From Sciurus carolinensis (lineage: Eukaryota > Chordata > Mammalia > Rodentia > Sciuridae), in NCBI RefSeq assembly GCF_902686445.1, contig NC_062217.1, positions 172,401,598 to 172,465,597 of the forward strand: DNA of 64,000 nt, written 5' to 3'. The position numbers and the translations under genes were made by a program. Position 1 is the first letter of the stretch. Each line of letters opens with the position of its first letter. Positions 57,010 through 64,000 of the stretch are shown piece by piece. The notes beneath the pieces are model-generated. The model saw only the letters and a program-made list of their open reading frames with translations. It was not told the origin of the DNA and made no database searches.

Positions 57010-58330
57010 CCACACTCTCAGCTCTCATTCTCGGATGGATGGGGATGGCCCCAGGTGTGTTGTCAGGAGTTGGGGGTGGGGGGCTGGGAAATGCATCCTG
57101 GACATACTATCGTACCCTCCTTTTCTGTGCTGTCAACACTCAGACACAGAACCTCTGCTGACCACTGATGCACAGGACATACAGCCTCAGTCCCCAGACA
57201 GCTCTAGATGGAGAAGCCTCTCTATCTGCTGCTGGGTTCTTCCTCCCAGGAGACAAGTCTTCCCAGCCAAGGCAGATGGAGGGGATGGGCAAGCCCACTG
57301 CCTTCTGGGCGGGCCAGTTCCCTGAGGAAGACCTTTGTCTGCAGCAGCAGAGAGAGGCAGAGAGCGGGAAGCATCCAACCAGGCGAGTTTTCCCAGGTTC
57401 TGCCTGGTGGGAGGGCAGGCAAGCTGCCTCCATCTCCAGCCTGCCGTGTGGCCCCACGGGCATTCTGGCCTTCTCTCCCAGTAGTGTCCAGCGATTTACG
57501 CTCAAGCACTGGCCCTTCCCATTTAGACAGGCGCCCAGGGGCCTGTGGTGCAGCCAGGGAGCTAGAGGACCAGCTGGGATGGGAAGCATGTCCCAGGGGT
57601 GGGTAGAACTGTCCCCTCTCAGGAAGATGGAAGCAAAAAGGAAGCAACCAAGGCCATTTGAACATCTCTGCAGTGTGAGGCTCCAGGAAGTCTTAAAGGA
57701 AGCGCTTCCCCTTACGGTGTGTCCATTCAGGAGCAGGTGGAGGCTCAGACCTCTAACACTGTTGTCTCAGAAAAGTCGTAAAAGACTGTGGCCTCAATAT
57801 AGTGGGAGCTAGATGGTCTAGCCGAGAGGAGGAGAACGAGAGAAATGGACGAGTCGCCTAGTTCATGGGAGGATTGCTGCTGTTTCTTCGTGCCTGTGGT
57901 CTGTGGGAGAACAAGTAGGAGAGAAATGGCTTAGGTTGCAGAAGAGTCAGATGCCCTGGTCGGTAAGGAGTCTGCGACTTTGCTGTTGCCATAGCTGACA
58001 GAGGTGGACCCGTCTTCAGGGATGCACCAACGCCAGGCACCGTGCAGCTGTCCTCAGAGGAACCTCGGAGTGTTTCAGAGTGAGGACTTGACTGGGAGAG
58101 TCTCTGACTAGTTTCAAATGAAACCAGAAACTATGCATGTGGGTTTGAAGGAACAAAAATTTCAACTTATTAATTAATCAGAACAGTAAAAAGTCACTCT
58201 CTCAAATAAAAATTATCGAAGAGGAAATGAAAAAGTTAAACATGGGGAAATAAAAAACATCATTGAATGACACTCTTTTGCATTCAAAAGACATCACCAA
58301 AGCAGAAAGCAGAGGTAAAGTCGTAGGATG
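57010..58330. other. Unique GC-richer sequence
   Basis: No gene is recognised. Several long open frames (up to 214 codons) overlap in four or more frames on both strands at 57140-57812. No domain or splice-flanked exon stands out, so I do not call a gene. Confidence 0.4.
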
Positions 58331-58339
58331 ACAGCTTTC

Positions 58340-59300
58340 ATTAACTAACGTGAGAGGAGAAAATAAGGTACAAGCAGAAGGTGTTTTTTACAATAGCTAA
58401 CACAGTCATAGATATAATCCTACGGCTGACTTCTCTCCCTCTTCCCCTCCCGACCCACATCAGCACTGTGTGCATGCCGTTCTTTTTAGGGTAATTGGAA
58501 GTCATTATTCCGCCTACTGGTAGCAGATCACTCGGCAGCACATAGTGTTAGAGATTATTTCAACCACCCCTGATAATGAACATTTAAGTCATTTCCATGT
58601 TTTTATAATCAATAAGTAGTGCTGCAGTGGGAATCCTGTTTAGATATTTGTTTTGCAATATGCAAATATTTCAAGAGGAACAGCATCTAGTTCTGTGATT
58701 GTGGGGTCAAAGGATGTCTGCATTTAAATTATTAGTATCTAACACAGATCTTGTCAAAAGATGACGTTGCTTTAAATTCCCCTCAGCATTATGAGAGTGT
58801 ATCTGTTCCTTTATAACGTCACCCACAAAATATATTCTGTTCTTCTGCCAACTGATAAAAAAATGCTAGTACATTTTTGCTTTAAATGGCATTTTTTCCT
58901 GATTAACTCATATGAATAAACAAACATTTTTTTGGTTAAATTTTTTTCTGTGAATTGTATGATTACATTTTTATTTATTTGTGTCTCTTTCTTGTTGATT
59001 CATAAAGATGTTTTATGCAGAATAGATATTAACTCATTCTTGTTCATACATGTAGATAAGTGTCTTTCACCAGTTGGAGGTTTGTGTGGTCAAATATATA
59101 ATTTTTTTCTACCTGAATTTTTATTTATTTTGAATGCTCTTTATTTTGACAAGACCTTCCCGAACTCCAGGCAACATAAATGATTCCCTGGTTTTCTGTT
59201 TTGTTTTATTTTAAATTAGATTATTAATTCCCTTACAATGTATATGGTATTTGGGAGGGATTTGAACTTTATTATATTTTTCCCAAAGGAGTGTTGACTT
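58340..59300 (-). mobile_element. Ancient LINE-1 fragment(s)
   Basis: 'gtcatttccatgtttttataatcaataagtagtgctgcagtggg', 'gattgtggggtcaaaggatg' and 'ctttaaattcccctcagcattatgag' are the complement of very old L1 3' sequence. AT-rich remainder may belong to the same element. Confidence 0.5.
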
Positions 59301-59309
59301 TCTATGCAA

Positions 59310-59770
59310 TTATTTTTTTAAAAAGCTGCATAAATAAAAAGGTCAATAGTAGCCAAGAAAGTTCTAAAACTTTTATGCTTCAAGAACAACCAGAAAAATT
59401 AGAGTGAAAATCAGAAGTATGAAAATACACTTGTTATAAATACAAGAGTTTCCACTGTTAGCAGTCAGGAAAAGCTAACAAGGGGAATGTAAAGTAAAGC
59501 ATCCCCGTGACGGGCTGGTGGAGGACAGCGCGGGCCCCTGGCCTCAGGCAGCCGGTGGTCTGGATCAGGGCCTGCAGAGCGCTGGCAGCAGAGCCGCCTC
59601 TCCGATTGGTCTCTTTTTGTGCCTCTTGGATTCTGTGCAAAGCAAACGCCCACAGTCTCCATGCCACGCGGAGAACTCGGACCTCTAGGCAGAGTGGAGA
59701 TTTCAAGGATTCTCTGTGTGACCTGAAGAAGTTTGAGGGGACACAGAAAGAGGTGGGCGAACATTTAGAG
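59310..59770. other. Unique sequence
   Basis: No gene or repeat is recognised. Confidence 0.4.
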
Positions 59771-59783
59771 TCTGGAAAGTTCT

Positions 59784-59991
59784 TTTTTTTGGGGGGTGCG
59801 GGGGATTGTTGAACTCAGGGGCACTCGACCACTGAGCCACATCCCCAACCCTATTTTGTATTTATTTAGAGACAGGGTCTCATGAGTTGCTTAGCCCCTC
59901 ACTGTTGCTGAGGCTGGCTTTGAACTTGCCATCCTCCTGCCTCAGCCTTCCCAGTCCCTGGGATTACAGGTTGTTGTGCCACCGCGCCTGG
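59784..59991 (-). mobile_element. Composite SINE (7SL-like plus ID-like), with perfect target duplication
   Basis: The complement of the ID-like half ('gttgaactcaggggcactcgaccactgagccacatcccc') is followed by the complement of the 7SL-like half ('agagacagggtctcatgagttgc', 'cccagtccctgggattacagg', 'ccaccgcgcctggc'). A perfect 12-bp direct repeat ctggaaagttct lies at 59772-59783 and 59992-60003. This is one of the best-defined insertions in the window. Confidence 0.95.
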
Positions 59992-60003
59992 CTGGAAAGT
60001 TCT

Positions 60004-60377
60004 AACTGCTTGCAACAAGACATCCTGCAGAGGGACACGGCCTCAAGCAGCAGGTGCCCACACTGGGGTGCACATCCCATGTGCACAGGCCAGTCCTCCT
60101 GTGCTGTCCTTCAGCACCACACGGTCAGCTCAGGGCCTCCTCTGGCCAGTGACCCTGCAGACCCTCATCTCAGGTGTGGACCCCTAAACCAAGTGGGGCT
60201 CATCTGGTCGTCCACTGGCTCAGGGACCACTCTCGCTCCTGCGAGGCAAACCGAGGCTGTGCAGGACACACAGGTGTACCCTCACCCTTGCTTCCCAACA
60301 GGGCCCCACAAGTAACCCCGGCGAGGTGTTACTCCAGCCCAGCCCAGAACTTCCTTGCAGTCCCCCTATCCTGGGGT
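60004..60377. other. Unique sequence
   Basis: No gene or repeat is recognised. Confidence 0.4.
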
Positions 60378-60389
60378 CCCTCCTGTGCT

Positions 60390-60526
60390 GTTTTTGATTA
60401 GCATGATCTGGGAGTGACGGGTGGTTTTTTTTTTTTTTTTTTTTTTTTTTTGGTACTGGGAATCGAACCCATGGCCTTGTGCTTGCAAGGCAAGCACTTT
60501 ACCAACTGGGCTATCTCCCCAGCACC
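60390..60526 (-). mobile_element. ID-type SINE with A27 and a unique 3' extension
   Basis: On the minus strand the tRNA-like head starts near 60526 ('ggggagatagcccagttgg', 'gtgcttgccttgcaagcac', 'gggttcgattcccagtacca', with A- and B-box-like motifs). An uninterrupted run of 27 A follows (60451-60425), and then 35 non-A-rich bases (60424-60390). The whole unit is bracketed by a perfect 12-bp repeat ccctcctgtgct (60378-60389 and 60527-60538). Head, A-rich centre and unique tail recall the layout of BC1 RNA, though the tail is not BC1 sequence that I recognise. Confidence 0.8.
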
Positions 60527-60539
60527 CCCTCCTGTGCTT

Positions 60540-61300
60540 TCTCCCTCCCTCAGCCGACTCTCAGCTCTTCCCTGACAGCAGCGAGGAGAGGCCGAGCCCA
60601 GCCAGCACAGCGGCCTGAGCCAAGGGGGACACTTACTCCCAGGTCTGACCTGCGATGCCCCTCCTCCTGGGCCAGGCCGGCTGGAGGTGGCGAGGAGAGC
60701 TGGCCGCAGGTTCCCTCTGCGCGTGTGGTCGGGGCGGAGGGATGAATGCTGAGGCGGGAAGGGTGGCGGTGGCCACGGCGCATGGGCAGCCTTTCCCTGA
60801 GCGTCCTGGGCGTTGACGCAGAATTCGCAAAAGGCAGGAGGACCCCAGAATTCCGAAATGGAACTGGCTCTGGAGGGCGGCGAGGAGGCTGAGCAGGGCG
60901 GAGAGCGGCGCTCAGGCCACGGTAGATGAGCGATGCCCGAGGTCAGCCCTCTGAGTCGGGGAACAGAATTTACTTTTCCGTTTATGATGTTGTAAGTACC
61001 AGCACTTTAAGGTTCCTCCACAAATTTAAGGGAGATTATCGACCCTGTTTCCTGCAGATACCAGTAAACAAAACGGCATAAAGCCAGTCCTCACGGAGGG
61101 TCAACGGTACCCCCTTTGTCTGTCAGTCCCCAAGGACTGCTGGCCCCACCACTAACCAGGGCCAGAGGTGTGGGCAGGTTGGGGAAGCAGCCAGACTGAC
61201 CTGCCACTGCCCGGCGGGCAGGACTGTCCCCAGGCCTGCCTGCTGTTTCACAAGGTGCAGCAGGACCTTCATCCCAGGGCCAACCAGCTCCTTTCTTCCC
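60540..61300. other. Unique GC-rich sequence
   Basis: 60690-60960 is GC- and CpG-richer (for example 'ggtggccacggcgcatggg') but falls short of the island at 2.94 kb. No gene is recognised. Confidence 0.4.
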
Positions 61301-61309
61301 GTAGCTTCC

Positions 61310-61800
61310 TAACATTAAAAAAATTGCCAGACATTGTGACAAGTGTATTTTAGAAAATGCAGGTAAGCATGAAAATTTAAATAAAAAAATAAAAATTCCT
61401 CTGACAACACCACTCAGAGGTAAGGAGTGTTGGCATCACGGTAGGCACACAATACTACGGCTCGTATTCTAGTTAATTCCACAAAATGCTGCGTGCGATG
61501 CTGAAGGATGAGCTTCCTGAGGTAACACGTGCACACGTGTTCAATGAGGGCGGGATCAAGCCGTTCACACTGTTGCTTAGCCTGCTTCTTCCACTTAATG
61601 GTACGGCAGATGATAATTTACATTCATTGTCCTCTGTGGGACCATCTTTAATGCCACTTTATCCTACCCCTTGCCACCTTGGGCATCTATCAAAGCCCTT
61701 CTCACAGTGTGGCATAATTTTTCACAAATGCGTCTTCACCCCAGCTGTGAGTTCACTGAGAACTAATGCCATATGCCTGTATGTCCCTGACCTTAGCACA
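61310..61800 (-). mobile_element. Ancient LINE-1 fragment
   Basis: 'gttgcttagcctgcttcttccacttaatggtac', 'cattgtcctctgtgggaccatctttaatg' and similar are the complement of very old L1 3' sequence. It is highly diverged. Confidence 0.45.
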
Positions 61801-61809
61801 ACGTCTACT

Positions 61810-61890
61810 GTGCAATAATATTAATAGCCAGCAATTATTGAGCAGTTACTGTGTGCTGCAAGATTCCTTCAAGTGTCTCTTAAAGCAATA
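61810..61890 (+). mobile_element. MIR fragment
   Basis: 'attaatagccagcaattattgagcagttactgtgtgctgcaag' is the conserved 3' part of a MIR SINE on the + strand. Confidence 0.6.
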
Positions 61891-61899
61891 ACCCCCAGC

Positions 61900-63170
61900 A
61901 GCAACAAGCGAGCCCATGTCCACATCTTGGTTTCTAACACCATTCTCTTATAAAGGGATCCAGAGCTCCTCAGAGCAATGGGTGGCTCCAGGGCTGGGGC
62001 AGGACATACATCAGATGAGCCCAGAACATCTTGTTGTGCCAGAAGGTAAAACAGTGCTCGAGGGGCAAAGGGATAGGGCATGTTAAAGGGACACCGGAGC
62101 CCACTGAAAGGGTTCCCAGTGGCCAGAGCAGGAACAATTTGAACCACTAATCATGTGGGGGTTATAGCTCAAAGTGTGGAAGAAACATCTATGAGTCCAA
62201 ACTGACACAAATATATGATTTAATACATTAGTGGGGTGAAGAGACAAGCCTTCCGTGCAGAATTCCAAATAATGCACGTCGATATTCTGCATTTAAGAAG
62301 GCGGAGTGTAGCTACCCACTCTGCATGTGGGGGTGGCAACACGTGCAAAGGCCCTTCACGCAGTGCAGAAGGGAAAGGGGAGGAGGGACCCTCACAACGG
62401 AGAAGCCTGGAGAGCACTCCCTCAACCAGACCATCAAGGTCAACCTCAAAAGTCATAAATCACGTCAGCAGAATGGACCCTTCTCATGTGCCACGTAATG
62501 ATGACAGAAGCTCAAAGCCCAGAATCTCAGTCTAATAGTTAGAAAGTATCAGCAAACTGCAAATGGAGAGTCTTTCTTTCTACAGAATATCTGACTGGCT
62601 CTCTGCGGGACTGTCAGTCATCAAGAACAAGGAAGGTCCAAGAGATGGCCACCGCCGAGGGAAGCCAAGAAGGCACGAGGCTAAACGTAGGTGCATCCTG
62701 GACAGAGAAGGGAATCGGGAAGAGGCGAAGGGATGCGAGGAGGTGTGGGCTTTGCTTAGTGACCCTGCACCAATCGTCACTGCACCAAAGGGGCCACACT
62801 CCAGGGAGATGCCAGCCGGCGGACAACCAAGTGGCTGGTCCTCTGTGTCCCTGTGACTTTCCCATACAGTGCTTCTCCGCAGAAGTTTTAAATGAAGATT
62901 CCCAAAGGAGCCTTTCATCTATTCCTCACTTAATTAGCCCGAGTGTCCTGTGACTTTTGCCCACAGGGACGTGAGTTCTGTGGGCCTCCAGGCTAGCAGA
63001 TGGCTGAGCCAGGACTGAGCAGGCAGCCTGGCTCCAGAACCTTCCTCCAAAGGTAACTGCTCAAGACGTGTTTGGGGAATGAGCAATGGGGGGATGGGCT
63101 GTCCTCATGCCGTTTATCACATCCCGAGCTGCCTGGGCTGCCCGCAGAAACCTACTGGGACCTCCAGTTG
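61900..63170. other. Unique sequence
   Basis: No gene or repeat family is recognised. The open frames are short and overlapping. Confidence 0.4.
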
Positions 63171-63179
63171 GAAGAGAGC

Positions 63180-63380
63180 TGAGCTGAAAATATGTGTATC
63201 AGAAAATACGGGAGTGTGAAAAAGTGGAGATGAAGTTGTTTTCCTTCCCAAATTAATATGGAACAATGAGCAGATTAATCATACTTTGGGTTTAACAATT
63301 TTTCCAGTTGCCATAGTAACCCAGAAGAGGCATTTAAAAATACTTTCCATTTGACCTTGTTCTGTTTGATTGATGGGTGT
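63180..63380. promoter_or_regulatory. Candidate regulatory block with consensus X-box
   Basis: An AT-rich repeat-free block contains GTTGCCATAGTAAC at 63308-63321, which fits the RFX X-box consensus (GTNRCC, 0-3 bases, RGYAAC) fully. A TTAATC (OTX/PITX-like) core stands nearby at 63274-63279. No CpG island or start site accompanies it, so an enhancer is more likely than a promoter. Confidence 0.35.
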
Positions 63381-63389
63381 GGAGAAGTC

Positions 63390-64000
63390 TAGGCCAGGCA
63401 ATGTGGATGTGTCCATTCCTGGACTGGCCACCAGAGGGCGAGCAGCACCCTTCACTCATGCAGGCGTGTTGCAGGGGCCTGGACTCGACTCCGTCCTCCG
63501 TCTTTGGAGCAGGGCAGTCCCTCTGGGGTCCCAAGTGCACAGTGGGCTGTGATGCCTCTCAGCAGGGCACTAGCTCTCTGCCTTAGCTGTCCGCCTCCGT
63601 GGGCACCGCCGCAAGGCCTGCAGTGAGTGGGACGCAGGACAGTTAGGGCCACCGGGCCTGCTGCTTCAGACAAACCCTGCCTCAGCGGGCCTGTGAGTGC
63701 CCCTCAGCCCAGGACATCCGTTGCCACTCAAGATGGGCTGACCGTGGCCACTGCACGCCCAGGCGTGGTGGAGCTTCTGTGGCTGTTCCCTGAGGGCGCA
63801 CGTTGGCCTGGGCCTCTCCCTGGTGGCCAGGTGGGGCGTGTGCACTGCCTCTCTGCTGGCAGGGCCGCCTGGAGAGGAGTGCTTTCTGACCCCTCAGCCA
63901 CCGTTTCTCATGGGCGGCTCTGGAAGTTCCCTCAGGGGCTGAGGTGCCTTGCACCCCTTCCCCGGTTCGTCCAGCCTCTCCTGCTCTGGACGTGCTGCTG
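63390..64000. other. Unique GC-richer sequence to window end
   Basis: No gene is recognised. Open frames on both strands overlap and have no recognisable domain. Confidence 0.4.

Noticed and set aside
57168..57812. 214-codon + strand open frame
   Set aside because: At least four overlapping open frames on both strands cover the same bases, with no family resemblance or clear splice context.
57981..57996. Second X-box-like sequence (gttgccatagctgac)
   Set aside because: Only one half-site fits the RFX consensus.

Overview
The window looks like ordinary mammalian nuclear DNA from a squirrel-family rodent (ground squirrel or marmot type). The evidence is the repeat content. It has tRNA-Ala-derived ID SINEs. 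It has many copies of a composite SINE in which a 7SL-derived (B1/Alu-like) half is joined to an ID-like half, a combination I associate from memory with sciurids. It also has LINE-1 copies of one recent family, MaLR-type LTRs, and the ancient mammalian repeats MIR, L2 and MER5-like. I cannot name the species or chromosome without a database search.

I found no host protein-coding gene I can support, no recognisable exon of a known protein, and no tRNA, rRNA or snRNA gene outside the SINEs. The only real coding sequences are the two open reading frames of LINE-1, and every copy is broken. The window is best read as intergenic or deep-intronic DNA: a layered record of retrotransposition with a few candidate regulatory islands.

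Layout. 1-5 kb: unique DNA, the 3' part of an old L1 on the + strand, and a compact CpG island at about 2.94-3.48 kb, the best promoter candidate. 5-14 kb: ID and composite SINEs, three MaLR LTRs (one carrying two later SINEs), MIR, a MER5-like element and old L1. 14.4-16.0 kb: a young 5'-inverted (twin-primed) L1. 16.1-17.4 kb: old L1. 17.4-29 kb: mostly unique DNA with a candidate conserved AT-rich enhancer at about 22.9-23.7 kb. 29-31 kb: a SINE, old L1 with a perfect 24-bp palindrome, a second twin-primed L1, and another SINE. 31.7-32.7 kb: MaLR LTR and old L1. 32.7-36.2 kb: unique DNA including a GATA/X-box-containing candidate enhancer. 36.3-45.7 kb: an old L1 split by an essentially full-length 6.4-kb younger L1 with a perfect 15-bp target-site duplication. 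46-56 kb: old L1 pieces, an ID SINE, a G-quadruplex-capable stretch, a MIR carrying a short telomere-like repeat, and a tetranucleotide array with higher-order structure. 56-64 kb: composite SINEs, a SINE with a BC1-like three-part structure, old L1, and a final unique segment with a consensus RFX X-box.

The parts do not form a pathway. The link is the L1 machinery: L1 ORF2 protein probably made the L1 insertions, and by analogy mobilised the SINEs, whose tails and target-site duplications are visible. Most L1s and all seven composite SINEs lie on the minus strand. Subfamily names (MLT1, L1M, MER5, MEN) are from memory and should be read as class-level calls.
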